From the NCBI RefSeq assembly GCF_020177375.1, contig NZ_JAIWHV010000021.1, positions 1 to 64,000 on the forward strand: DNA of 64,000 bases. Reading direction: 5' to 3'. Made by a program: the position numbers and the translations under genes. Under the pieces are notes generated by a model. That model made no database searches. It had not been told where the DNA came from and saw only the letters and a program-made list of their open reading frames with translations. Shown here in pieces: positions 16,716 to 25,724 of this stretch. The stretch is from Saliphagus infecundisoli (lineage in GTDB: Archaea; Halobacteriota; Halobacteria; Halobacteriales; Natrialbaceae). Position 1 is the first letter of the stretch. Each line of letters opens with the position of its first letter.

Positions 16716-19700
16716 CTAATCGTCATCATCGAGACTCACCTCCACGTCTCCAGGGGCTGATCCACCACTGTCTGGCCTGCCTGGCGCCCCATCAGCAGCA
16801 GTGTCACTGCTGGTGGTGAACTCGGTCCGAGCAGTACCGATCCATTTCTCTAAAAGCGTCGAGGAGATGAGTACCTCCTTCTCGAGAGAATTGAGATCGA
16901 CTGCGGCAAGATCCTCTACTGTTTCGATCCCCGCCTCACGGAGCTGACCGCTGTAGGACTCCCCGATACCCGTGATCGTCGTGACCTCTTGGCGATCGTC
17001 TTCTGTTCTGTCACCCGCTTTCTCGTTGCTGGACGGTTCGTGCGCGTTTTCTCGTTCGGTAGGAGCGTCTTCACTCTCATCCTCGAGTGTCTCGACGTCT
17101 GGTTCTCCGTCAGTGTTCTCGGTGCTGCGTTCCTCCTGTTCATTCCCGTTTTCGTCTCCAGTTTTGTCTTCTGTCGGCGTCTCACGCTCTTCTGTTTCCT
17201 TTGCTAACTCGTCCTCACCATCTGTCTCTGTGGTCGTCGTCCCGATCGAGTCATCACCTGCGGAGAGTGTGTCTGCAGTGCCGGCGGTACTGTCAGTAGT
17301 CTCGCCAACCGCCGACTGATCCTCCTCGTGAATTGCCGCGAGAGCAGACTCAAGTGGACCTGGCCCGTCGCTCGTGTCCGTGGTATCGTGTTCGTCGCCC
17401 CCCGCCTCAGTGCTCTCCTCGTCTTCGCTCTCGTCGGCTCGGGCGTCGGCTGACTTACTAACAGCCCCCTCGCTGTCGTCTGTCACCTGCTCATCGCTGT
17501 TCGTGTCAGAGTCAGAGATTCCGAAAGCCCGATCGAAGGCTTCGGTGTCGCTCACGTGAGCACCCATGTAGTGGTGGAACGCGCCGTGCGTCTCCGCGTC
17601 GTAACTCAACAACGCGTCCTCGAAACTCCCAGAGGACACACGAAACGTATACCATTCTTGTTCATCGCTGAATCCGACGATGCCAGTCGTATACCCAACG
17701 TCGGCCTCTCCCGTCACTGCCTCGCTGGTGACGAAATTATACTGGCTCTCGTTTAGCCCGAACGCGTCAGCGACCGACCGATCGAGGTCCTTTAACCGGA
17801 AGAACTCGGTGGTCGTACACTGCCCTCGAATTGCGTCTTTGTGGCCCGCTTCGTCATCGTTCCCGCTAATGAATTCGTCTGCACGGTGCGAGAGGAACCA
17901 CAGCCCCGCGTCGTAGTGCCGCCAGTGGCGTGCGGCCTGCTGGAGCCAGGGCAACATCTCCTCGCTGTGCAAGAGATAGTGCGCCTCGTCGATGACGAAA
18001 ATCGTCTCTTCGGGCGCGCGCTTGACCATCTCGTAGACGTTGCGCAACAGGAGTTGGAGCATCGTCGACTTGTCTGCCGTACCTAGCGCCTCGATCTGCT
18101 GCAGGTCCAGGTAGTTGACTTCGCCCTCCTCGAGGGTCACCTCGCTCTCCCCGATCAAGTGCTGGTAGCGCCCGTGCTTCTTGAAACCGACCAGCTTGCG
18201 GAGGAACTGCCGCACCTCCTGTTTGACCTCCTCCCCTTCGATATTATGGCCCGAAAGGGTGTACTCAGTGGGGTTCTCGAGCATTGCCGTCGTCTGCTCG
18301 ATAAAGTCGTCCATCGTCGGACTCTCCCGGCCGTGGGTCTCCGGCTGACCAGGGTAGATTCCCGCCTCGCGGTAGGTTTCTGTGACGATCTCGCTGACGA
18401 GATGTTTGAAATCATCCGGGTCACCGCCCTGCGCCTTGATGATCGAGAGGACCCAGCTCACGGCCGAATCGCGGGCCATCCCGAACGGATCGACGTCTTT
18501 GGTCGTCATTACCGTCTCGGGCGTTTCCTGGATCAACAGCGGGTTGATGGTCGTATTCCCGTCGACGATGATTCGGTTGCCGTTGACTGCCTCCGTGTGC
18601 TGGTAAAAGTCGCCCATCGTATCGAGCAACACGACCGTCCGATCCTCCTCACCAAGCCACCAGCGCAGGGCCTGCTTGCCTGCATGGTATGTCTTCCCCG
18701 ATCCCGAGTCCGCTAACGTGAGCTTATGCCCAGCCCCGCCTCGTTCGAACTGGCTCGCGACGATCTTCTGTCCGTGATGTTCCGAGCGGCCGTACTCCAC
18801 GCCATCTTCGTCTTGGATGTTCGACCGGGCAAATGGGAACAGGGCACCGAGCGCCCCATCACACACCATCGTCGTGTGGTCCTTCCACGAGAGTTCATTG
18901 TACTGGTCGCGAGCACCCGGAGCGCCCGATTTAAACAGTTCGTCGGCTCTCGACGACGATATCGCGGACAGTTCCGCAGGGGTGTCCTCGACCGCGTTCA
19001 ACACTGGCTCTTCAGCCTCCTCAAGTGCGCGGCGTTTCGCGACATCGAGGGTGAGCGTCTCCGGTGATTCGTACCCCTGTTCGATCTGTTCTTCGGCCAG
19101 ATCGAGCGCCCGCTTCGATCCGGCCCGGACAGTGAGATAGCCGTTGAGCTCGAACGGTCGGACTGTCGTCTGCTTGAGAAGCCGATACATCGCCTGGTAG
19201 TAGTGGACGTCCTCGGTCATCACCGACGACTCGATATCGTCGACCTCCTGCCGATCACTGATATCCGCATCAATATCCTGAATCCGTGGTTTGAGTCGCT
19301 CGATCGCGTCAGCCTTGTCGACCGGGCGTGCGCGGATGCGGAAATCGAAATCAACCCCACCGAGCGTCTGCAACGCTTTGAAGATATTTGACGGCGGGCG
19401 TTTGCGCCACCCAGTCAGCCAGTACGTCCGTGCGTACTGATCGCCGACCTCGACATAATCGTCGTGGACGTCGACAGTCCGCGGAGAAAGGGCGTCCTGC
19501 AAGGGCGAAGAGTCTACACCACGATCACCGTCCGTCTCCGAGTTGCCCACCGGATGGAACAACCCTTCTCGAATCCGAGCAAGCGTGGTCGTCTCTGATG
19601 CTGTCTCCGAGTCGTCGATCACATCCTCGGCAGGTCCAGCTTCAGCGGGTGATTGGAGCAGTTGAGTGACAACGCTGTCCGTCGGCTCTACCCCGGTCGC

Positions 19701-20936
19701 TCCGCCATCGCCCGCGACTTCAACCTCATCGATGCCTGCAACCGCATCGAGCGATAGTTGCCCATCGGCCTCTTCGCCGAGGTCTTCACCTGCGGTGGTT
19801 GCCTCCACGTTGGTTCGAGCCTGCTCATCGAGATGTGCGTCGACCGCTCCCGGTCGGTGACTCTCCTTCTTCGCCTGCTCGTGCTCGTGAGCACCCGATT
19901 CGGCCGATTTGATATCAGGCCACACCGAAAGGTTCGCTGTCTGCGACGCTGATTCGTCGCTGAACTCCCGGTGTTCGACTCCGGCCCAGTATTTCGCCAG
20001 GAGGACCGCGTGTTCAGCAGGGTCAATCAGCTCTCCCGAACAGCCGCTCACCGAGCCCGCGACGGCCTTCGCCGAGGCGACCCGATCCCGCAATCGACGC
20101 CGCATCTGCTTGCGCTGGCGAACATTCGAGGACCCACCACTCCTGAGCGAAAACAGTGAGCCATCATCCTCCTGGAATCGGTCATCGAGATCAAAGGGGT
20201 CGACCTCGACAACAATATACGAACGAAGATCGCGAGCATCCCATCCTTCGGCCTCCTCCTTCTCGAATTGGACGTAATCTCTCAACAACTCTCGGGCGAT
20301 GACCCACTCGTCACCACCGAACCGGTCACTATGGTATTGCTCACGGTACTTGTCCGTAATCTCGTCAACGTCGGTGTCAAACGTCGTCATGAAGAAATCG
20401 AACGGGCCATCCATCTCGCGGCGGATAGCGAGCGTGAGGTCTTTGACCATCTCGTTCGCCGCTGACGAGGACTGCCGTTCAGTATGCCGACCATCTACGC
20501 GCACAATCGCGACATACCGGCCATCCTCCATCTCAGCAAACCCATTCGAGAAGATGCGCTTGACACCGTGGATCGGCTCAACCGATGACTCAACGTGATC
20601 TTGTGGATACTGCCAGCGAAGGACAACTGATCGAAGGCCCGCACGGGCACGGTCGAGCCCGGTCGTTGTTTCATAATCCGTCGTCGCCGAGATCAGGATC
20701 CCGATCACTGCCAACGGAACCCCGATTGCCGCCGTCGTCCAGAACAGCCCGGATCCACTCATGAATGGCGAGCTGAAAATCCCGAAAAAGAAGACGAATC
20801 CCCCGGGTGCGCCGTAGAGAAGATGTTTGAGGGCGTATCCCTGGATTTTGATTGACGAGTCGACGTACGGAAGCGCCAACTGTGCTGGATCTCGATTCGT
20901 TTCCTCTGAGCCGCTTACCGTTGATTGGGTTGACAT
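16716..20936 (-). CDS. VirB4-like conjugation ATPase with N-terminal membrane helices and HhH tail
   Basis: The 1406-aa protein has two hydrophobic helices at about 42-62 and 64-84, as in VirB3-VirB4 fusions. A VirB4 N-terminal region follows, interrupted by an acidic insert (about 340-480). The ATPase domain has Walker A TLADSGSGKTYHAGK (Lys748) and Walker B TIFVIDEAHYLLH near 982. An acidic, Ser/Thr/Glu-rich linker (about 1120-1315) precedes a C-terminal helix-hairpin-helix DNA-binding-like module, ITGIGESYSGQLREAGIETV. VirB4 energises type IV secretion. The length is well above the usual 800 aa. Its gene lies 12 bp after the VirB6-like gene and 76 bp before the VirD4-like gene. Confidence 0.88.
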   Translation of the reverse strand: MSTQSTVSGSEETNRDPAQLALPYVDSSIKIQGYALKHLLYGAPGGFVFFFGIFSSPFMSGSGLFWTTAAIGVPLAVIGILISATTDYETTTGLDRARAGLRSVVLRWQYPQDHVESSVEPIHGVKRIFSNGFAEMEDGRYVAIVRVDGRHTERQSSSAANEMVKDLTLAIRREMDGPFDFFMTTFDTDVDEITDKYREQYHSDRFGGDEWVIARELLRDYVQFEKEEAEGWDARDLRSYIVVEVDPFDLDDRFQEDDGSLFSLRSGGSSNVRQRKQMRRRLRDRVASAKAVAGSVSGCSGELIDPAEHAVLLAKYWAGVEHREFSDESASQTANLSVWPDIKSAESGAHEHEQAKKESHRPGAVDAHLDEQARTNVEATTAGEDLGEEADGQLSLDAVAGIDEVEVAGDGGATGVEPTDSVVTQLLQSPAEAGPAEDVIDDSETASETTTLARIREGLFHPVGNSETDGDRGVDSSPLQDALSPRTVDVHDDYVEVGDQYARTYWLTGWRKRPPSNIFKALQTLGGVDFDFRIRARPVDKADAIERLKPRIQDIDADISDRQEVDDIESSVMTEDVHYYQAMYRLLKQTTVRPFELNGYLTVRAGSKRALDLAEEQIEQGYESPETLTLDVAKRRALEEAEEPVLNAVEDTPAELSAISSSRADELFKSGAPGARDQYNELSWKDHTTMVCDGALGALFPFARSNIQDEDGVEYGRSEHHGQKIVASQFERGGAGHKLTLADSGSGKTYHAGKQALRWWLGEEDRTVVLLDTMGDFYQHTEAVNGNRIIVDGNTTINPLLIQETPETVMTTKDVDPFGMARDSAVSWVLSIIKAQGGDPDDFKHLVSEIVTETYREAGIYPGQPETHGRESPTMDDFIEQTTAMLENPTEYTLSGHNIEGEEVKQEVRQFLRKLVGFKKHGRYQHLIGESEVTLEEGEVNYLDLQQIEALGTADKSTMLQLLLRNVYEMVKRAPEETIFVIDEAHYLLHSEEMLPWLQQAARHWRHYDAGLWFLSHRADEFISGNDDEAGHKDAIRGQCTTTEFFRLKDLDRSVADAFGLNESQYNFVTSEAVTGEADVGYTTGIVGFSDEQEWYTFRVSSGSFEDALLSYDAETHGAFHHYMGAHVSDTEAFDRAFGISDSDTNSDEQVTDDSEGAVSKSADARADESEDEESTEAGGDEHDTTDTSDGPGPLESALAAIHEEDQSAVGETTDSTAGTADTLSAGDDSIGTTTTETDGEDELAKETEERETPTEDKTGDENGNEQEERSTENTDGEPDVETLEDESEDAPTERENAHEPSSNEKAGDRTEDDRQEVTTITGIGESYSGQLREAGIETVEDLAAVDLNSLEKEVLISSTLLEKWIGTARTEFTTSSDTAADGAPGRPDSGGSAPGDVEVSLDDDD

Positions 20937-20948
20937 TGGGTTGGGTGG

Positions 20949-22604
20949 TTAGGAGTTCAGTATCCGATCGATGCGTTCCTTCTCCATTTCGTCGAACGTT
21001 TGGTGCTCATAATCGGCATCAATCGGGTCGACACTGTTCTGGTTCGTGTTGCTCGTCTCGACTGACTGCCCGGTGCTCCCGTCAGAGGACCCACTACGTG
21101 ACGACGAGCCCCCGCCGTCACCCGTGGTAGACGTGGGTGACCCACCGTCGCCAGAGCCACCACTATCCGTGCTGGATCCCCCACTACTCCTGCCAAACCG
21201 ATCGCGGATCCCACTGGTCCACCCGCTACCAGTAGAATATTGATCGAGGGTCGTTTGTTCGCCAGACCCGCGATCATAGAAGTCCGAGGCGATGCGTTTG
21301 ACTTCTCCCGGCGCCCGGTGGACTGTTCGATCCAACGCTTTTTCCGTTGGTTCCCTTCCCATCTTGATCGATGCGGCGAGCTGGGCCTTCTGAAGGAACT
21401 TCCACGGAAGATATGCGAGTGCGAAACCGACCCCGAACGCGATTAACACGATCGAGCCGGCAGTTCCCGCGACCGATTCGCCCAGCGGGAGGAATATGAG
21501 GAATCGTAAGATGATCGACTGGATGATCGAGAGAGCCAGAAGACCCCCAAAGATGAACAACCCAAAGCTGCCGTAAGCACGAGCTTGACCGTGAGACGCC
21601 CATGCAGCCCACATCAAAGGCCAAAACAGCCCCACGACATACGTCAGAAAGTTCATTGCGATGATCGCGACTAAGGCTGCGATGACGATGATCCCCTTGA
21701 AGAATACTAAGACAGCCAATACAATCACGCCAAGCCCGAATCGAACCGCGCCGTCGACGCTGATGAACTGCTCACCATCGGGATAGATTTCTTGAGCTAA
21801 TTCGGCAAATAAATGCAGTAAACCGGGGAAGAACACGAACGTCCCAAATATCATCAGCCCTGCAAACCCGACCCGCTTCCACGATCGCCGTCTCTTTTCG
21901 GCGCTATCATAAGAAAACGAAATGCCGAACTGCGTGATGAGCCACATGATACCGAGGACAAGCGGCCACGACATCACGGAATAAACGGTCTGCCAGAACC
22001 CACTCTCAGGTTCGGTCCAAGTCGAGGGATCCGTCGCCTCACCAGGTGCGGGAACTTGGATAGCATACGCGTGCAACGCGTTGATAAGCGCAATCAACTC
22101 GTTGAGTGCTGCCGTGGTGAAATACACCGCCACAGAGTGAGCCCACTCGCCTGGCGAATGTACTGCATCGGCTCCGCCCGTTATTGTTTCCTCTGCGGCT
22201 TTCGCCGTGTCGTAAATGTTACCGAGTCTTTCAGCCCCCGGAACATGTTCTTCGGCAACATCTCTTCCCCGATCCAGGACCGCGTTTCGAGCATTTTTGG
22301 CATCCTCTATCGGGGAAAAGCCACTCCCGCCATCATCCACCTCAGATGCATTCTCATTCGAGCTATTTTCTTCCTCACCAGTGTCTTCGACCACCACGTC
22401 TTCAGAATCCCCGCCACCATAGTCGATTGAGATGTTCGAGCTGCCATCGGGCTCCGCACCGAATCCATCATCCTCCGATTCATTACTCTCGTTCTCTTGA
22501 GCCTCGGCGACACTCACACCACCAAGTAATGGGATACTCAGCAGTCCGAGACCCAAAACCGCGATCAGTATCCACCGTGTATCGATTGGTAGTTGGGATC
22601 CCAT
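20949..22604 (-). CDS. VirB6/TrbL-like polytopic membrane protein
   Basis: The 551-aa protein has an N-terminal signal peptide (WILIAVLGLGLLSIPLLGG, cleavage near AEAQ) and an acidic exterior region to about residue 105. About six membrane helices lie between residues 165 and 410. A hydrophilic Ser/Gly-rich tail (about 455-515) ends in a charged helix. Multi-pass proteins of this layout sit next to VirB4 as channel proteins. Assignment is by topology and position, not by motif. The 9-bp gap to the upstream gene and 12-bp gap to virB4 indicate one operon. Confidence 0.7.
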   Translation of the reverse strand: MGSQLPIDTRWILIAVLGLGLLSIPLLGGVSVAEAQENESNESEDDGFGAEPDGSSNISIDYGGGDSEDVVVEDTGEEENSSNENASEVDDGGSGFSPIEDAKNARNAVLDRGRDVAEEHVPGAERLGNIYDTAKAAEETITGGADAVHSPGEWAHSVAVYFTTAALNELIALINALHAYAIQVPAPGEATDPSTWTEPESGFWQTVYSVMSWPLVLGIMWLITQFGISFSYDSAEKRRRSWKRVGFAGLMIFGTFVFFPGLLHLFAELAQEIYPDGEQFISVDGAVRFGLGVIVLAVLVFFKGIIVIAALVAIIAMNFLTYVVGLFWPLMWAAWASHGQARAYGSFGLFIFGGLLALSIIQSIILRFLIFLPLGESVAGTAGSIVLIAFGVGFALAYLPWKFLQKAQLAASIKMGREPTEKALDRTVHRAPGEVKRIASDFYDRGSGEQTTLDQYSTGSGWTSGIRDRFGRSSGGSSTDSGGSGDGGSPTSTTGDGGGSSSRSGSSDGSTGQSVETSNTNQNSVDPIDADYEHQTFDEMEKERIDRILNS

Positions 22605-22613
22605 GCCTGGGAA

Positions 22614-23060
22614 TCAGAACACGAATGGCATGGTAACCAGTATCTCGCCACCCTCGAGGCAGCTGTCGAGGTTAACACCGACATAATCAAGCACTGCGCC
22701 TGCAGATCCGAGGAATAAGCCCCCGACGAGCGTAATTACGCCATTGACAACCGTGTTGCGCTCGCCTCGGCGACCACTGCCACGGCCAGTTCCCAAGAAG
22801 CCGATCGCAATTTGAGCCAACCCGATCAGGATGAGGACCAACGTCAGCAACCCAAAGAAGAGGAATATGGCCTGTCCGAGCGCGCCCGAACAAGCAACAG
22901 TACTAGCTTCCTCGAGCGCTGACTGGGCAATGACTGGCTGGATCAAGAGCACCGCCGCTGCGACGAATACTGTGATCTGAGCTATTGCGACACTCTGGCC
23001 AACCAGGACACGTTTCGTTGCCTGGGTTAATCTCCCATGGCAATTGTCATCCGGTCCCAT
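22614..23060 (-). CDS. Pilin-like (VirB2/TrbC-type) small membrane protein
   Basis: The 148-aa protein has a hydrophobic signal-like helix (about 23-45, ending PVIAQSALEEA). A Cys-containing loop and two more membrane helices separated by a short basic GTGRGSGRRGERN loop follow. This signal + helix + basic loop + helix plan is that of VirB2-type pilins. It is the first gene of the long minus-strand string and lies upstream of the VirB6-like gene. The two cysteines could form a disulphide outside the cell. Assignment by topology and context only. Confidence 0.6.
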   Translation of the reverse strand: MGPDDNCHGRLTQATKRVLVGQSVAIAQITVFVAAAVLLIQPVIAQSALEEASTVACSGALGQAIFLFFGLLTLVLILIGLAQIAIGFLGTGRGSGRRGERNTVVNGVITLVGGLFLGSAGAVLDYVGVNLDSCLEGGEILVTMPFVF

Positions 23061-23304
23061 GCAAGAGCCACTCTAGCCAATTGTATAAATAATTTAGGGT
23101 AATTTCAGTCCATTTTACTAATTTAATACACACTATAAATTATTAAAATATATCTATAGTCAGACCCTATGATTAATTATATACTATCTTTTACTTTTAG
23201 CAGTTCAACTATTAGCTATTAGTTTTGCGCTGTTTTATAAGAAATCATAAATAAGTATAAAGAATCTAGCAGTAGAGCCTCTTCAAACTAAGAGGAGACA
23301 CTGT
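23061..23304. promoter_or_regulatory. AT-rich divergent promoter region
   Basis: This 244-bp gap separates the first gene of the transfer operon (minus) from the beta-helix lipoprotein gene (plus). It is very AT-rich, with several TATA-box candidates such as TTGTATAAATAATTTAG near 23080 and CTATAAATTATTAAAATATA near 23135. GAGGAG at 23292-23297 is a Shine-Dalgarno-like site that supports the GTG start at 23305. Confidence 0.55.
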
Positions 23305-24717
23305 GTGAAACCCTCCACACTGGCTCGTCGAAAAGTCTTAGCCGGAATCGGGGCTACCACAGGGGCAGCAATCCTCGCAGGCTGTGGCGACCAAATGCAA
23401 CAGCGAAGACAACGGTATAGCACAATGGAGGGCGGAGACGTCTCACCTGTAATCTCTCCCGAGGACTATGCACAGCAGTTTTCCGAAGTTGTGAATCTCG
23501 TTGGCGATTTCGGTGCGGACCCATCGGGCGAACAGCCGATCGATGCCCCTCTCAGACAAGCCTGGGATAACGACCGGCTGATCGTACTCCCGGAAGGCGA
23601 ATACAAGATGAATCGGCCGTTCCGACGGACGAGGACCTCGAACGTTGGGTTAATCGGCCAGAACGCGACTATCCGGCATGGTGAGGTCAAAGCAATCAAT
23701 AGACACACTGTCGATCGGGGCGAGTATACCGGCTCTACGATGATGTTCCGTATCGGGACCCCAACGAGCCCACATGGCGATCTCGTCTTCGGCGGCCTCA
23801 TTTTCGACTGGGGATGGCATAAGAACGCAGGAATGCAGGGCCTCAATGCGTTCATCGATGGACAGGCTGAGATCCGGAATATCGTCTTTCAGGGGACTCA
23901 TTCGCTTGGGTCGTTCGCCAATTTGCGCGTCGCGAGCGCCACGCCCGACTCGGTGGCTCTCGTTGACTCGGTCGATATGCGCGGGGGCGGGCTCCACTAC
24001 ATCGATACGATCAACACGCGAGAAGAGCGCCGATTCGATGAGGGACCTGAGCATCCCGATTTCGGGCAAAGCTGGGGCTCGACGGGGTTTACGGGCCATC
24101 CCGATCAACAGGGGACGACCGTGATCCGCAACATGGTCTGTGGCCCCTGGCCCGATAACACGGTCTATCCTCGAGGGGGCACCGGCCGAAAGATCGTCTC
24201 GGGGTGTACCGTCTGGAACGGCGGTGGGTCCCAAATCCGGAACAATGGAGGCGATGATTGGGAACCCGTCGAATGGCTGGATGGAACCGACAACAAAGAG
24301 GAAGCCCTCAACGGGCCGTATCCAGGCTCCGTGATCGAGAACTGCCACGTCCTCATCGATGAGAAGCCGGAGGGTGTCTACATCAACCCGCGTGGAATCC
24401 TACTTCAGGATGGTCCGCAACTCGTGCGCAACTGTGAAGTCGAGATCTCGTATGCCGAGGGCGGCGGGGCTGGAGGGACGTACGGCTTCGGGACGCGCGG
24501 CGAAGGCGGATCGGCACCGGCCGGCCCAGCCGTCGTCGAGAACTCAACAATTACGCTCCACGAAAACACGGATGCGATCTACGTCTCGCCGTACACAAAC
24601 TCCCTCGAGGTCCACGATATCGAGATCAACACTGTCGGCTGGGAGGCTGGCCTTCGTCGCCTCGTTGGTGGCGTGGGCACCGATAATCTTCAAAACGTTA
24701 TCGTCAACTCAGACTGA
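23305..24717 (+). CDS. Tat-exported lipoprotein with right-handed beta-helix
   Basis: The 470-aa protein starts at a GTG (MKPSTLARRKVLAGIGATTG) preceded by GAGGAG. RRKVLAG is a Tat motif and LAGC gives a lipid-anchored Cys27. From about residue 60 the sequence follows a pectate-lyase-like beta-helix plan: NLVGDFGADPSGEQPID, DNDRLIVLPEGEYKM, then repeated short strand-turn units (VIENCHVLI, LVRNCEVEIS, VVENSTITLH, LEVHDIEINT). Such folds act as polysaccharide lyases or hydrolases or as phage/surface spikes. Catalytic residues are not evident. The gene is divergent from the transfer operon, so a surface role in mating or attachment is possible. Confidence 0.75.
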   Translation: MKPSTLARRKVLAGIGATTGAAILAGCGDQMQQRRQRYSTMEGGDVSPVISPEDYAQQFSEVVNLVGDFGADPSGEQPIDAPLRQAWDNDRLIVLPEGEYKMNRPFRRTRTSNVGLIGQNATIRHGEVKAINRHTVDRGEYTGSTMMFRIGTPTSPHGDLVFGGLIFDWGWHKNAGMQGLNAFIDGQAEIRNIVFQGTHSLGSFANLRVASATPDSVALVDSVDMRGGGLHYIDTINTREERRFDEGPEHPDFGQSWGSTGFTGHPDQQGTTVIRNMVCGPWPDNTVYPRGGTGRKIVSGCTVWNGGGSQIRNNGGDDWEPVEWLDGTDNKEEALNGPYPGSVIENCHVLIDEKPEGVYINPRGILLQDGPQLVRNCEVEISYAEGGGAGGTYGFGTRGEGGSAPAGPAVVENSTITLHENTDAIYVSPYTNSLEVHDIEINTVGWEAGLRRLVGGVGTDNLQNVIVNSD

Positions 24718-24747
24718 CATCCTTTCTGGAAAGACGGTCTTCATGTG

Positions 24748-25722
24748 TTAGCGAAGAGTAACTGACGCAAGGATTTCTTCTGCCAACTCAGCGTACTCCT
24801 CGTCGTATTCTGGTCGCGAAACCTGAACGGAAGTCAAGTACTCGTTTCCATGCTCATTTACCAAGAGTTCGTGAGCGAATAGTGGATTCTCTGGGCTCTC
24901 AGTCACCTCGATGACGAACCGATGGCCGTCCTCACCGCTCGTGAGTGTCATCGGCTCGTCTTCATGGATTTCAAAACCTGGGTTGGGCTCGAAATTCTGT
25001 CGGTAGTTGGTGACATCCCCCTCAAGATCGAGAGAGGTTTCCCTGATGTCAATCCAGAGCCATGCAGTTTCGTTGGAGTTAGCGATTATAACCGGGATAC
25101 TCTCGTCCGTCTCGACCATCTCCCAATCAGCAGGGTAGTCAACTTGATAGGACAACGCCTCGATGATGATCTGCTCAAACTCCCTCTCTTCCTCAGACTC
25201 GTTTTGATTGCTTTCGGAATCGTTCTCGTCGTCACTTGACTCGGTGCTGCTGTTGTCGGTGCTGTCGTTGTCCAGATTTTCCTGGGACTCCTCAGCTGTA
25301 TCGTTCTCCTCCTCGGTATCTGTCTCATTGTCGTCCGGTTCGTTGTCTAAATCTGCTTGATCGCCCTCGGAGTCGTTCTCATCATCGTCATCCGATTCGT
25401 CGTCGTTGGGTTCTTCCTCGAGTATCGAGTCGTCATTATCGTCAGATTCACTTCCCTCATCGTCGTCCGATCCAGTATCGTTGCTTTGGTTGTCGTCTGG
25501 TGACTCGGTGTCGGTGATTTCCTTTCTTTCACCATCTGGTTGGGTCGATGTGTTTTCTGACCCATTGCCGTCTGTCTCGTTCTCCGGCTCCCCAGCCTCC
25601 TCATCGTCATCTCCAAGTCCGAGGCATCCCACCGTTCCACTCAAGATTGTGAGGGACCCAACTCCCAAGATCCAATTACGGCGCGTTGTGGTTTCTGGAT
25701 CTGTCAAGTGTCCTCCGTCCAT
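24748..25722 (-). CDS. Acidic lipoprotein with PsbP/DUF1795-like C-terminal domain
   Basis: TTRRNWILGVGSLTILSG followed by TVGC marks a Tat-type lipoprotein signal with Cys33. Residues about 37-180 are an extreme low-complexity tract of D, E, S, N and T, a hydrophilic stalk. The last 140 residues are a folded domain (ALSYQVDYPADWEMVETD ... NYRQNFEPNPGFEIHEDEPM ... EEILASVTLR) with the pattern of PsbP-like or DUF1795 lipoproteins. It probably stands off the membrane through the surface layer. It lies 2 bp downstream of the next membrane-protein gene and should share its transcript. Confidence 0.7.
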   Translation of the reverse strand: MDGGHLTDPETTTRRNWILGVGSLTILSGTVGCLGLGDDDEEAGEPENETDGNGSENTSTQPDGERKEITDTESPDDNQSNDTGSDDDEGSESDDNDDSILEEEPNDDESDDDDENDSEGDQADLDNEPDDNETDTEEENDTAEESQENLDNDSTDNSSTESSDDENDSESNQNESEEEREFEQIIIEALSYQVDYPADWEMVETDESIPVIIANSNETAWLWIDIRETSLDLEGDVTNYRQNFEPNPGFEIHEDEPMTLTSGEDGHRFVIEVTESPENPLFAHELLVNEHGNEYLTSVQVSRPEYDEEYAELAEEILASVTLR

Positions 25723-25724
25723 CG

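Noticed and set aside
16972-17319. Serine-rich plus-strand frame
   Set aside because: It is the reverse complement of the acidic linker of the VirB4-like protein; Asp/Glu codons read as Ser/Val on the other strand.
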